The notes: a model not told the origin generated them from the letters alone. 64,000 bases of DNA from Streptomyces novaecaesareae (GCF_000716875.1 NZ_JNWQ01000001.1:62001-126000); one strand, 5' to 3'. Positions 8,880 through 17,271 are shown, counted from the stretch's first letter. Numbers and translations: made by a program.

Positions 8880-9907
8880 GTACCGTCCGCCTGCCAGCGG
8901 AATACGAACCTCCCACTCCGGTGGAGGAGTTGAGCGTCCGCTCGGCGGACGGCATCCGGCTGCACGTCGAGGTGCACGGCCAGCCCGGCGCGCCCACCGT
9001 CGTACTGGCGCACGGCTGGACCTGCTCGACCGCCTTCTGGGCCCCGGTGATCCGCGAACTCGCCGACCGCTACCGGGTGGTGGCGTACGACCAGCGCGGG
9101 CACGGGCACAGTGAGATCCCGCCGAGCCGGGCCCGCTATTCGACCCGGGCGCTCGCCGAGGACCTGTCCGCGGTACTCGCCCGGACCGTCCCGGCGGGGG
9201 AACGGACCGTCCTCGCCGGGCACAGCATGGGCGGGATGACCATCATGGCCGCCGGCGGCCGCCCCGAGGTGGCCGAGCGCACCGCCGCCGCCGTCCTGAT
9301 CTCCACCGGGCCGGGCGACTTGGTGGCCGAGCTCACCGTCCTGCCCCCGGGCGTGCGCTCCCCGGGACTTCGCCGCTTCCTGCACCGGCAGCTGCTGCGC
9401 TCCCGGCTGCCGCTCGGCCCGGTCTCGCCGGTCAGCCGGGTGGCCCTCAAGTACGCCACCATGGGACCGAGTTCGCCCGCCGGCCAGGTCGAGGCGACCG
9501 CCCGGATCGTGCACGCCTGCCCGACCGCCGTCCGCGCCAACTGGGCCGCGGTGCTCGACCGGCTGGACGTCCACGCCGGGCTCGGCCGGCTCACCGTGCC
9601 CACGGCGGTCGTGGTCGGCACCGACGACCGGCTGACCCCGCCGGTGCACGCGCACCGGATGGTCGCCGAACTCAAGGACCCGCAGGGGCTGTTGCTGCTG
9701 CCCGGGGTCGGGCACATGTCGCCGCTGGAGCGCCCGGCGGAGGTCGCCGCCGAGATCCACCGGATGGCCGCCGAGCACCTGGTCGGTGCGGCTGCCGCTC
9801 CCGCTGCCGTGGCCGTTCCCGTCCCCGTCCCCGTTCCTGCTCCCGCCTCCGCTCCCGCTCCCGCCGAGTCCGTCGACCCCACCGACGAGAGGACCGCCGT
9901 CGCATGA
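8876..9907 (+). CDS. Alpha/beta hydrolase (LipR-position hydrolase of the mymA-like operon)
   Basis: A 343-residue alpha/beta hydrolase with oxyanion motif LAHGWTCST, nucleophile elbow GHSMGGM, the acid in VGTDDRLTPP and catalytic His in GVGHMSPLERP. It ends in a repetitive Ala/Pro/Val tail of about 40 residues that looks disordered. Coupled by ATGA to the monooxygenase upstream and to the SDR downstream. In a Baeyer-Villiger pathway such a hydrolase would open the ester or lactone product; that role is inferred from the operon. Confidence 0.9.
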   Translation: MSTVRLPAEYEPPTPVEELSVRSADGIRLHVEVHGQPGAPTVVLAHGWTCSTAFWAPVIRELADRYRVVAYDQRGHGHSEIPPSRARYSTRALAEDLSAVLARTVPAGERTVLAGHSMGGMTIMAAGGRPEVAERTAAAVLISTGPGDLVAELTVLPPGVRSPGLRRFLHRQLLRSRLPLGPVSPVSRVALKYATMGPSSPAGQVEATARIVHACPTAVRANWAAVLDRLDVHAGLGRLTVPTAVVVGTDDRLTPPVHAHRMVAELKDPQGLLLLPGVGHMSPLERPAEVAAEIHRMAAEHLVGAAAAPAAVAVPVPVPVPAPASAPAPAESVDPTDERTAVA

Positions 9908-10809
9908 ACGCCATCCCGCCGTTGTCCGCGCAGGTCGTCGTCGTCACCGGGGCCGCCCGCGGGGTCGGTGCGTCCCTGGCCCGCAAGCTCGCCCGGCGCG
10001 GGGCGCAGGTCGCGCTGCTGGGGCTGGAGCCGGAGGAGCTGAAGGCCGTCGCCGCCCAGTGCGGCCCGGCTGCGACCAGCTGGGAGGTGGACGTCACCGA
10101 CCTCGACGCGCTCCAGGACACCGCCCGCCGGATCAAGGAGCACTACGGGCGGATCGACACCGTGGTCGCCAACGCTGGCATCGCCATCGGCGGACCGCTG
10201 GCGGACAGCGACCACCGGGCGTTCAGCCGGGTCATCGAGGTCAACCTGCTCGGCAGCGTCGCCACCGCGCGGGCCTTCCTGCCGGCGCTCACCGAGAGCC
10301 GGGGCTACCTGCTGCAGATCGCCTCGCTCGCCGCGCTGACGCCCGCACCGTTGATGAGCGCGTACTGCGCCAGCAAGTCCGGGGTGGAGGCCTTCGCCCA
10401 CTCGATCCGCGCCGAGGTCGCCTACCAGGGCGTCAAGGTCGGTGTCGGGTACCTGAGTTGGACCGACACCGACATGGTGCGCGGCGCCGACGAGGACGCC
10501 GTGCTGAAGCAGATGCGCGCCCGGCTGCCGTGGCCGGCGAACAAGACGTACCCGCTGGAACCCGCGGTGGACCGGATCGTCGCCGGGATCGCCCGCCGCT
10601 CGGCCCATGTGTACGCCCAGGCCTGGCTGCGCGGCATGCAGCCGGTCCGCTGGCTGCTGCCGAGCCTGATCGCGGTGGTCGGCTCCCGCGATGTCGCCCG
10701 GCTCGCCCCCCAGCTCGCCGCCACCGCCGCGAGCCGGCTGCGCGCGGTCGGCGCCGGGGGAGCCGCGGACACGGCGGCCCGGGGGAGCCGCAACGGTTCG
10801 GGCGGATGA
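9904..10809 (+). CDS. Short-chain dehydrogenase/reductase
   Basis: A classical SDR of 301 residues: cofactor-binding TGAARGVG, VANAGI, catalytic Ser in LLQIASLAA, and YCASK with the Tyr and Lys. It would oxidise or reduce a hydroxyl/keto group with NAD(P)(H), either making the ketone for the monooxygenase or using a later alcohol. Third gene of the operon (ATGA overlap with the hydrolase). Its stop lies inside the first unit of the heptad-repeat palindrome at 10805-10888, which probably ends transcription. Confidence 0.92.
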   Translation: MNAIPPLSAQVVVVTGAARGVGASLARKLARRGAQVALLGLEPEELKAVAAQCGPAATSWEVDVTDLDALQDTARRIKEHYGRIDTVVANAGIAIGGPLADSDHRAFSRVIEVNLLGSVATARAFLPALTESRGYLLQIASLAALTPAPLMSAYCASKSGVEAFAHSIRAEVAYQGVKVGVGYLSWTDTDMVRGADEDAVLKQMRARLPWPANKTYPLEPAVDRIVAGIARRSAHVYAQAWLRGMQPVRWLLPSLIAVVGSRDVARLAPQLAATAASRLRAVGAGGAADTAARGSRNGSGG

Positions 10810-10888
10810 CGGCTGACGGCTGACAGGTGACGGATAACAGCTGACAGATGACAGATTTCGAAAACTGTCATCTGTCAGCTGTTCGTTG
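10805..10888. repeat. Heptad-repeat palindrome, copy A
   Basis: Twelve consecutive 7-bp units in one phase. Left units are of the form GNNNNCA or GNNNNCG (GATGACG, GCTGACG, GCTGACA, GGTGACG, GATAACA, GCTGACA, GATGACA), then a turn, then right units ending in TG (TCATCTG, TCAGCTG, TTCGTTG). Positions 10836-10883 form a near-continuous palindrome centred on TTTCGAAA with one mismatched pair. It lies between the convergent SDR and MocR genes, so bidirectional termination is plausible. Related copies are at 22.2, 44.5 and 59.5 kb. Confidence 0.85.
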
Positions 10889-10935
10889 TCCGCCGCCCCC
10901 GCCCCCGCCGCCGCCCGTTTCGCCCCGCGCCCCCG

Positions 10936-12315
10936 CTACCCACCGCCCTCCGCCGCGATCCGCGCCAGCGTCTCCAGCGCCCGCGCCAGCACCGGCAGCG
11001 GCGGCGAGGCGAGCCCGACCCGGACGGCGGCCGGGGAGCGCCGCGGATCCACGGCGAAAGCCGTCGCGGGCGTGACCGAGATCCCGGCGCGTGCCGCCGC
11101 CGCGACGAAGGTCTCCGCCCGCCAGGCGCCCGGCAGTTCCCACCACAGGTAGTACGAGCAGGAGTCCGCCCGCAGTCGCTGCCCCGCCAGCACCTCGCGC
11201 GCCAGCAGCTGCCGGGCCGCCGCGTCGGCCCGCTTCGCCGCCTCGACCGCGGCCAGCGTGCCGTCCCCGATCCAGCGCACCGCCGCCTCCAGCGCGTATC
11301 CGCTCGGCGTCCACCCACCCGAGCGCAGCGCGCCCGCCACCCGCTCCCGCAGCGCGCCCGGGACGACCGCGAACCCGGTGGTCAGGCCCGGGGCGAGCCG
11401 CTTGGAGAGGCTGTCCACGAGCACCGTGCGCTCCGGTGCGAGTGCGGCCAGCGGTGCGAGCCCGGGCCGCAGGAAGGACCAGATGGCGTCCTCGATGACC
11501 GGCAGGTCGAGCTGCCGCAGCTCCTCCGCGAGCGCCGCCGCCCGTTCGGGCGGCAGGCTCACCCCGAGCGGGTTCTGCAGCCGCGGCTGTAGGTACACGG
11601 CGCGCAGCGGCGTCGCCCGGTGGGCGGCCGCGACGGCCCCGGACACCAGCCCGTACTCGTCCATCGCCAGCGGTACCAGCCCGATGCCCAGCCGTTCCGC
11701 CGCCGCCTTGACCACCGGGTAGGTGAGTGCCTCGACGCCCAGTCGCTGTCCGGGCGGCACCAGCGCGGAGAGCGCCCCGGCGATGGCCTGCCGCCCGTTG
11801 CCCGCGAAGAGCAGGTCCGCGGGGTCGACCTCCCACGGCCCGTGGAAGCCGCCCGCCGACCCCACGCCCGCCGATCCGACGCCCGCCGACCCGACGCCCG
11901 CCAGCCTCGCGAACGCCCGCCGTGCCGCCGCCGTCCCGGCGACGCCGACCGGCCGCAGCGCGTCCCCGAGCGCGTCCGTGCGCAGCAGCGGCGCCAGCCC
12001 GCCGGCGAGCAGCTCGGCCTGCCCGGGGACGGCGGGGTAGTTGAGCTCCAGGTCCACGGGCGCGGCGCCCGGTTCGGCGAGCGCGACCCGTCCGCCGTCC
12101 GTTCCGCGCCCGGCCCGGACGAAGGTCCCGCGGCCGACCTCCCCGACGGTGAGTCCGCGTCGGGCCAGCTCCCGGTAGACGCGCCCCGCCGTCGAGCCGG
12201 CGATGCGGTGTTCGCGGGCGAAGGCGCGCTGGGTGGGCAGCTGCTGGCCGGGTCGCAGCCGCCCGTCGGCGATGTCGGCGGCGATCCGGTCGGCGATCAG
12301 GCGGTAGTCGTCCAC
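10936..12315 (-). CDS. MocR-type GntR regulator with aminotransferase-like domain
   Basis: A 459-residue fusion. Residues 1-75 are a GntR winged helix (YRLIADRIAADIADG, LPTQRAFAREHRI). The rest is a fold-type I PLP domain with EDAIWSF and DSLSKRLAPG, whose Lys is the PLP-binding residue. MocR proteins use PLP or an amino acid adduct as effector. The GTG at 12315 is preferred: it has a GGAGGAGG site 11 nt upstream and begins right at the winged helix. The frame stays open to 12456, but that extension consists of three 15-bp repeats and the presumed operator. It is divergent from a LysE exporter, a frequent MocR pairing that suggests amino-acid-responsive export. Confidence 0.9.
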   Translation of the reverse strand: MDDYRLIADRIAADIADGRLRPGQQLPTQRAFAREHRIAGSTAGRVYRELARRGLTVGEVGRGTFVRAGRGTDGGRVALAEPGAAPVDLELNYPAVPGQAELLAGGLAPLLRTDALGDALRPVGVAGTAAARRAFARLAGVGSAGVGSAGVGSAGGFHGPWEVDPADLLFAGNGRQAIAGALSALVPPGQRLGVEALTYPVVKAAAERLGIGLVPLAMDEYGLVSGAVAAAHRATPLRAVYLQPRLQNPLGVSLPPERAAALAEELRQLDLPVIEDAIWSFLRPGLAPLAALAPERTVLVDSLSKRLAPGLTTGFAVVPGALRERVAGALRSGGWTPSGYALEAAVRWIGDGTLAAVEAAKRADAAARQLLAREVLAGQRLRADSCSYYLWWELPGAWRAETFVAAAARAGISVTPATAFAVDPRRSPAAVRVGLASPPLPVLARALETLARIAAEGGG

Positions 12316-12332
12316 GGGCGGCAGGTCCTCCT

Positions 12333-12377
12333 CCAGACCCCAGCGGGCCAGATCCCAGCGGGCCAGACCCCGGCGCG
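12333..12377. repeat. Three 15-bp tandem repeats in the MocR 5' leader
   Basis: Three units at exact 15-bp spacing, CCAGACCCCAGCGGG, CCAGATCCCAGCGGG and the degenerate CCAGACCCCGGCGCG. The first overlaps the proposed ribosome-binding site of the MocR gene. Confidence 0.6.
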
Positions 12378-12381
12378 CACA

Positions 12382-12414
12382 TTGCACCGAGTGCAAAGTC
12401 ATCATTGCATCGAG
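12382..12414. promoter_or_regulatory. Probable MocR operator between MocR gene and lysE
   Basis: A perfect dyad TTGCAC-CGA-GTGCAA occupies 12382-12396. Its left half recurs as TTGCATCGAG at 12405-12414, giving a direct repeat of TTGCAYCGAG at 23-bp spacing. A dyad plus a direct half-site is typical of MocR operators. It lies 27-59 bp upstream of the LysE start. Confidence 0.65.
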
Positions 12415-12440
12415 CCGACCCGCCGTCCTAGCCTCCCACC

Positions 12441-13103
12441 ATGGACACGTTGACATCAGCCGTGAGCGGCCATGCCGTGCTCGGGATCGCCGCGGTGGCG
12501 CTGGGCATGGTGCTTTCGCCGGGGCCCAACATGATCTACCTGGTCTCGCGCTCGATCGCGCAGGGCCGTCGCGCCGGGTTGATCTCGCTGACCGGCGTGG
12601 CGACCGGCTTCCTGGTCTACCTCGTCGCGGTGACGGCGGGGGTGGCGGCGGTGTTCTCGGTGGTGCCCGCCCTCTACACCGCGATCAAGCTGGCCGGTGC
12701 CGGGTACCTGCTCTGGCTGGCCTGGAAGGCCGTCAAGCCGGGTGGCACGGCGGTCTTCGCCCCGCAGCAGCTGCCGCCGGACCCGCCGCGCCGGCTGTTC
12801 GCGATGGGCTTCCTGACCTGCCTGCTCAACCCCAAGATCGCCATCATGTACGTCTCGCTGCTGCCGCAGTTCGTGGCGCCGGAGCGCGGCCACGTCGCCG
12901 TGCAGAGCCTGGTGCTGGGCCTGACCCAGATCGCGATCGCGGTCACCGTCAACGGCCTGATCGCGATGAGCGCGGGCAGCATCGCCGCCTTCCTCAACCG
13001 CCGCCCCGGCTGGCTGCGGATCCAGCGCTACGCGATGGGCACCGTCCTCGCCGGCCTCGCCGTGCACATCGCCGCCGACCGCGCCAAGGCCGTGGCGGTC
13101 TAG
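12441..13103 (+). CDS. LysE family amino acid exporter
   Basis: A 220-residue integral membrane protein with six predicted helices. The N-terminal signature GMVLSPGPNMIYLVSRSIAQGRRAG is the LysE/RhtB hallmark, and LLNPKIAIMYVSLLPQF in the middle is also typical. The family exports amino acids or similar metabolites by proton antiport. Start ATG at 12441. It is divergent from the MocR gene with a shared operator region, so export is probably induced by the MocR ligand. Confidence 0.93.
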   Translation: MDTLTSAVSGHAVLGIAAVALGMVLSPGPNMIYLVSRSIAQGRRAGLISLTGVATGFLVYLVAVTAGVAAVFSVVPALYTAIKLAGAGYLLWLAWKAVKPGGTAVFAPQQLPPDPPRRLFAMGFLTCLLNPKIAIMYVSLLPQFVAPERGHVAVQSLVLGLTQIAIAVTVNGLIAMSAGSIAAFLNRRPGWLRIQRYAMGTVLAGLAVHIAADRAKAVAV

Positions 13104-13287
13104 GCCGTGTCGGTCTGGGCTGTGACGGTCTAAGGTCCGGGCCGAGCACCTGGATTTCACCGCTCGGGCGGGCGGTGTCCCGGTCCGGCACTACGAGTAC
13201 GATCGATTCCCTGCATCCGCAGCCCGCTGAGCTGGGGTGTCGCACTGGGTGTGGGCTCGGGTGCGGGGAGTCGGTACGGTCGGGGGC

Positions 13288-14061
13288 ATGACCACAGCCT
13301 TGATCACCGGCGCGACCGCCGGCATCGGTGCCGCGTTCGCCCGCCGGCTCGCCCGCAGCGGCTACCAGCTCGTCCTGGTGGCGCGGGACACCGAGCGTCT
13401 GGAGCGCGCCGCCGCGGACCTGCACGGGAAGTACGGAGTCGAGACGGAGGTGCTGACGGCCGACCTCTCGACCGACGAGGGCATCGGCGCGGTCGAGGCC
13501 CGCCTCGCCGACTCCGCCCGCCCCGTGGACCTCCTCGTCAACAACGCCGGTTTCGGCAACAAGGGCCAGTTCGGGACCGTCCCGCTCCAGGACGAGCTGG
13601 ACATGCTGAAGGTGCACATCGAGGCGATCCTGCGGTTGACCACGGCCGCGCTGCCGGGGATGCGTGAGCGCCGCCGGGGTGCGATCGTCAATGTCGCCTC
13701 GGTGGCGGCCTTCCTGCCGCGCGGCACGTACGGGGCGAGCAAGGCCTGGGTGGTCAGCTTCACCCAGGGCGTGGCTCGCGAGCTCGGCGGTACGGGCGTG
13801 CGGATGATGGCGCTGTGCCCGGGCTTCACCCGGACCGAGTTCCACCAGCGGGCCGGCATGGGCACCGGCAACATCCCCTCCTGGTCCTGGCTCTCGGCCG
13901 AGCGGGTGGTGGACGAGGCGATGCGCGACCTGGCTCGCGGTCGGTCGTTGTCCGTGCCGGGCAAGCGCTACAAGGCCGCGGTGGCCATCGCCCGGGTGCT
14001 GCCGTCCGGCAAGCTCGGGGGCGTCTCCTCCAAGGCGGCGCGCACGTACGGGACCGACTGA
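13288..14061 (+). CDS. Short-chain dehydrogenase/reductase
   Basis: A 257-residue SDR with ITGATAGIG cofactor motif, LVNNAGFG, VNVASVAA catalytic Ser and the YGASK catalytic pair. The sequence resembles the SDR group annotated as short-chain acyl or ketone reductases in actinobacteria; substrate unknown. Start ATG at 13288 follows CGGGGGC. It is a single gene with its own 180-bp upstream gap and is followed at once by a 24-bp tandem repeat array. Confidence 0.9.
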   Translation: MTTALITGATAGIGAAFARRLARSGYQLVLVARDTERLERAAADLHGKYGVETEVLTADLSTDEGIGAVEARLADSARPVDLLVNNAGFGNKGQFGTVPLQDELDMLKVHIEAILRLTTAALPGMRERRRGAIVNVASVAAFLPRGTYGASKAWVVSFTQGVARELGGTGVRMMALCPGFTRTEFHQRAGMGTGNIPSWSWLSAERVVDEAMRDLARGRSLSVPGKRYKAAVAIARVLPSGKLGGVSSKAARTYGTD

Positions 14062-14066
14062 CCGCA

Positions 14067-14158
14067 GGGCGGTCGGTCGGTCGGCTGCCTGGGCGGTCGG
14101 TCGGTCGGCTGCCTGGGCGGTCGGTCGGTCGGCTGCCTGGGCGGTCGGTCGGCTGCCT
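14067..14158. repeat. Tandem repeat array, 24-bp unit
   Basis: Three exact copies of a 24-bp unit (GGGC, then GGTCGGTCGGTCGG, then CTGCCT) at 14067, 14091 and 14115, and a fourth copy at 14139 that is one GGTC shorter (20 bp). It begins 5 bp after the SDR stop and ends 16 bp before the operator palindrome of the ABC transporter gene. Confidence 0.9.
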
Positions 14159-14173
14159 GGGCAGGCGGTCGGG

Positions 14174-14205
14174 AATAGAGAGAATCTCACTATTAGCTTG
14201 TCTAA
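14174..14205. promoter_or_regulatory. Operator palindromes upstream of the ABC exporter
   Basis: A locally AT-rich stretch with two dyads. At 14174-14194 AATAG and GAG pair with CTC and CTATT around AAT, perfect except for two A-A positions. At 14193-14205 TTAG pairs with CTAA. A TATATT at 14223-14228 is a candidate -10 element. Such sites suit a TetR or MarR repressor, but no regulator gene is adjacent. Confidence 0.55.
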
Positions 14206-14266
14206 CTATGAGCTATCCTCGCTATATTGACCCCCGCCCGACCGTCCTACCCAGGGAGGCCCGTTC

Positions 14267-16102
14267 TTGAGGCCCGCCGCCATCGACTGGACCCCGCCCG
14301 ACCGCGCCGAGGGCGCCCCCCGCCCGCCGGCCCAGTGGCGGCGGATCCTCGCGCTCTTCCGCCCGTACCGCGGCCGCCTCACCACCGTCGGGCTGCTGGT
14401 CGCCGCCTCCGCCGTGGTCTCGGTGGTCTCGCCGTTCCTGCTGAAGGCCGTGCTGGACACCGCCATCCCGCAGGGCCGCACCGGGCTGCTCAGCCTGCTC
14501 GCGCTCGGGATGATCCTCACCGCCGTGGTGAACAGCATCTTCAACGTGCTGCAGACGCTGATCTCCACCACCGTCGGCCAGCGCGTGATGCACGACCTGC
14601 GCACCGCCGTCTACGGCCACCTGCAGCGCCAGTCGCTGGCCTTCTTCACCCGCACCCGCACCGGCGAGGTGCAGTCCCGGATCGCCAACGACATCGGCGG
14701 CATGCAGTCCACGGTGACCTCCACCGCGACCAGCCTGGTCTCCAACCTCACCGCGGTGGTCGCCTCCGTCGTCGCCATGGTCGCCCTCGACTGGCGGCTC
14801 ACCGTCGTCTCGCTCCTCCTGCTCCCGCTGTTCGTCTGGATCAGCCGCCGGGTCGGCCAGGAGCGCAAGAAGATCACCACCGAGCGGCAGAAGCAGCTGG
14901 CCGCGATGAGCTCGGCGGTCCAGGAGTCGCTCTCGGTCAGCGGCATCCTGCTCGGCCGCACCATGGGCCGCTCCGACTCGCTCGCCCGCGAGTTCACCGG
15001 GCAGTCCGACCAGCTCGCCGACCTGGAGGTCCGGGCCAGCATGGCCGGGCGCTGGCGGATGAACACCATCCAGATCGTGATGGCCGCGATGCCCGCGCTG
15101 ATCTACTGGGCGGCCGGGCTGACCTCCGCCGCGGGCGCGCCGATCGTCTCCGTCGGCACCCTCGTCGCCTTCGTGACCCTCCAGCAGGGCCTCTTCCGTC
15201 CGACCGTGAGCCTGCTCTCCACCGGCGTGGACGTGCAGACCTCCCTCGCGCTCTTCCAGCGCATCTTCGAGTACCTCGACCTGCCGGTGGAGATCGCCGA
15301 GCCGGCGGAACCGGTCACCCTGGCCGACGTCCGCGGCGAGGTCCGCTTCGAGCACGTCGACTTCCGCTACGACCCCGCGCAGGAACGCCCGACCCTCTCC
15401 GGGGTCGACCTCAAGGTCCCGGCCGGGACCTCACTGGCCGTGGTCGGCGAGACCGGCTCGGGCAAGACCACCCTCAGCTACCTCGTCCCGCGGCTGTACG
15501 ACGTCACCGGCGGCCGGGTCACCCTGGACGGCGTGGACGTGCGCGAACTCTCCTTCGACACCCTGGCCCGCGCGGTCGGCGTGGTCTCTCAGGAGACCTA
15601 CCTCTTCCACGCCTCGGTCGCCGAGAACCTGCGCTTCGCCAAGCCTGGCGCCACCGACGCCGAACTGGTCGAGGCCGCCCGGGCCGCGCAGGTCCACGAC
15701 ACCATCGCCGCCCTGCCGGACGGCTACGACACCCTGGTCGGCGAACGCGGCTACCGTTTCTCCGGCGGCGAGAAGCAGCGCCTCGCGCTCGCCCGGACGA
15801 TCCTGCGCAACCCGCCCGTGCTCATCCTCGACGAGGCCACCAGCGCCCTGGACAACCGCACCGAACGCGCCGTCCAGCAGGCCGTGGACACCCTGGCCGC
15901 CGGCCGGACCACCATCACCATCGCGCACCGGCTCTCCACCGTCCGCGCCGCCGACCAGATCGCCGTCCTGGACCACGGCGAGGTGGTCGAACTCGGCACC
16001 CACGAGGAGCTGGTGGAGCTGGACGGCCGGTACGCGGCCCTGCTGCGCCGGGAGGCGCCGGAGGCGGCCGTCCTGTCGGAGGCGGCCCTCGGTCACGCGT
16101 GA
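14267..16102 (+). CDS. ABC exporter, fused permease and ATPase (multidrug type)
   Basis: A 611-residue half-transporter. Residues about 25-320 form a six-helix exporter domain; the rest is the nucleotide-binding domain with Walker A GETGSGKTT, signature FSGGEKQR, Walker B VLILDEATSALD and the H-loop in TIAHRLSTV. It would work as a homodimer in the membrane, exporting drugs or lipids. The start is TTG at 14267, 7 nt after AGGGAGG. The regulated promoter just upstream supports an inducible export role. Confidence 0.92.
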   Translation: MRPAAIDWTPPDRAEGAPRPPAQWRRILALFRPYRGRLTTVGLLVAASAVVSVVSPFLLKAVLDTAIPQGRTGLLSLLALGMILTAVVNSIFNVLQTLISTTVGQRVMHDLRTAVYGHLQRQSLAFFTRTRTGEVQSRIANDIGGMQSTVTSTATSLVSNLTAVVASVVAMVALDWRLTVVSLLLLPLFVWISRRVGQERKKITTERQKQLAAMSSAVQESLSVSGILLGRTMGRSDSLAREFTGQSDQLADLEVRASMAGRWRMNTIQIVMAAMPALIYWAAGLTSAAGAPIVSVGTLVAFVTLQQGLFRPTVSLLSTGVDVQTSLALFQRIFEYLDLPVEIAEPAEPVTLADVRGEVRFEHVDFRYDPAQERPTLSGVDLKVPAGTSLAVVGETGSGKTTLSYLVPRLYDVTGGRVTLDGVDVRELSFDTLARAVGVVSQETYLFHASVAENLRFAKPGATDAELVEAARAAQVHDTIAALPDGYDTLVGERGYRFSGGEKQRLALARTILRNPPVLILDEATSALDNRTERAVQQAVDTLAAGRTTITIAHRLSTVRAADQIAVLDHGEVVELGTHEELVELDGRYAALLRREAPEAAVLSEAALGHA

Positions 16103-16126
16103 ACCCGCCGTGCGGGCCCGCCGTGC

Positions 16127-16201
16127 GGGCCCGTCGTCCGGACGAGCCGTACGGCCCCGTCGCATGGGCCCGTCGTACGGACGAGCCGTACGGCCCCGTC
16201 G
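16127..16201. terminator. Duplicated hairpin between convergent ABC and acyltransferase genes
   Basis: Two 36-bp copies, 39 bp apart (16127-16162 and 16166-16201), differ by one base. The second copy contains CGTACGG-acgag-CCGTACG, a perfect stem; the first has one mismatch. Position between two gene ends suggests a bidirectional terminator made by local duplication. Confidence 0.6.
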
Positions 16202-16205
16202 GCGG

Positions 16206-16874
16206 TCAGGCCGCCTTCGGCACCTCGTTGTAGCTCTCCGCGACCTCCTGGCCCGAGAGCCGCTGGATCGCCGCCATCACCTCGTCGGTCACCTGCCGAC
16301 GGGCCTTCAGCGAGCGGGCCTGCCCGTGCAGCTCGTCGAAGTGCAGCGGCTCGCCGAAGCGGACCGTCACCTTCTTGAGCCGCGGCACCCGCTTGCCCAC
16401 CGGCAGGATCTGCTCGGGCCCCTCCAGCGCCACCGGCACCACCGGCACGCCCGCGGTCAGCGCGAGCCAGGCGACGCCCGTCTTGCCCCGGTAGAGCCGG
16501 CCGTCCAGCGAGCGGGTGCCCTCGGGGTAGATGCCGAAGGCCTTGCCGTCCTCCAGGATCTCCAGCGCCGACTCCAACGAGGCCTGGGCGGAGCGGTAGG
16601 TGCCGCGCTCGACCGGCACCGCGCCGATCGACTCGAAGAAGCCCTTGGAGAGGCGGCCCTTGACGCCGGTGCCGGTGAAGTACTCGGCCTTGGCGAGGAA
16701 GTGGACCCGACGCGGCGCGGTCAGCGGGATCACCACGCTGTCGATGAACGACAGGTGGTTGCTGGCGAGGATCACCCCGCCCTTGCGCGGTACGTTCTCG
16801 ATGCCCTCGATGGCCGGGCGCCAAATACCCCGTGAAACCGGTTTCAGCACCAGCCTGGTGACGAGGTCGAGCAC
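16206..16874 (-). CDS. plsC: 1-acyl-sn-glycerol-3-phosphate acyltransferase (PlsC family)
   Basis: A 222-residue acyltransferase. It shows the HX4D box as NHLSFID, the glycerophosphate-binding block II (KGRLSKGFFESIGAVPVERG), and block III EGTRS. It would transfer an acyl chain to lysophosphatidate at the membrane inner face in phospholipid synthesis. The GTG at 16874 is chosen because AGGGAGG lies directly upstream; the frame is open to 16922. It is convergent with the ABC exporter gene. Several PlsC paralogues are usual in these genomes, so the exact acyl acceptor is not certain. Confidence 0.9.
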   Translation of the reverse strand: MLDLVTRLVLKPVSRGIWRPAIEGIENVPRKGGVILASNHLSFIDSVVIPLTAPRRVHFLAKAEYFTGTGVKGRLSKGFFESIGAVPVERGTYRSAQASLESALEILEDGKAFGIYPEGTRSLDGRLYRGKTGVAWLALTAGVPVVPVALEGPEQILPVGKRVPRLKKVTVRFGEPLHFDELHGQARSLKARRQVTDEVMAAIQRLSGQEVAESYNEVPKAA

Positions 16875-17049
16875 GTTTCCCTCCCTGGACGAACGACCGC
16901 CCGGGAGGTGCCCGGACAGCAATCAGATCCGCAGACTACGGCACCCACCCCCGCGCCCGTCCACTCCCGGCGGCCGTGGTGAACACCACGGCCGGGTAGG
17001 GTACGGCCGTCCGAACCGAGCACGACCCCGCAGTACCCAGGAGGGCACG

Positions 17050-17262
17050 ATGGAGACCACCGAGGCGATCAAGGCCTTTTTCGACCGCTTCGACAAGGAC
17101 GGCGACGGCAAGATCACCGCGGCCGAGTACGCGCTCGCCGCGAACGAGATGGGCGACCACGACGTCACCATCTCCATGGCCGAGGCGCTGATCCACACCA
17201 TGGACACGGACCACGACGGCGTCCTGACCTTCGAGGAGTTCCTGGCCGCCCGCCGGCGCTGA
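17050..17262 (+). CDS. Small EF-hand calcium-binding protein
   Basis: A 70-residue protein made almost wholly of two EF-hands, with loops DKDGDGKITAAE and DTDHDGVLTFEE. Both have acidic residues at positions 1, 3, 5 and 12, so both should bind calcium. It resembles the small calmodulin-like Cab proteins of Streptomyces, which are thought to buffer or sense cytosolic Ca2+. An AGGAGGG site precedes the ATG. A clear terminator hairpin follows. Confidence 0.93.
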   Translation: METTEAIKAFFDRFDKDGDGKITAAEYALAANEMGDHDVTISMAEALIHTMDTDHDGVLTFEEFLAARRR

Positions 17263-17271
17263 GCCCGCGCC

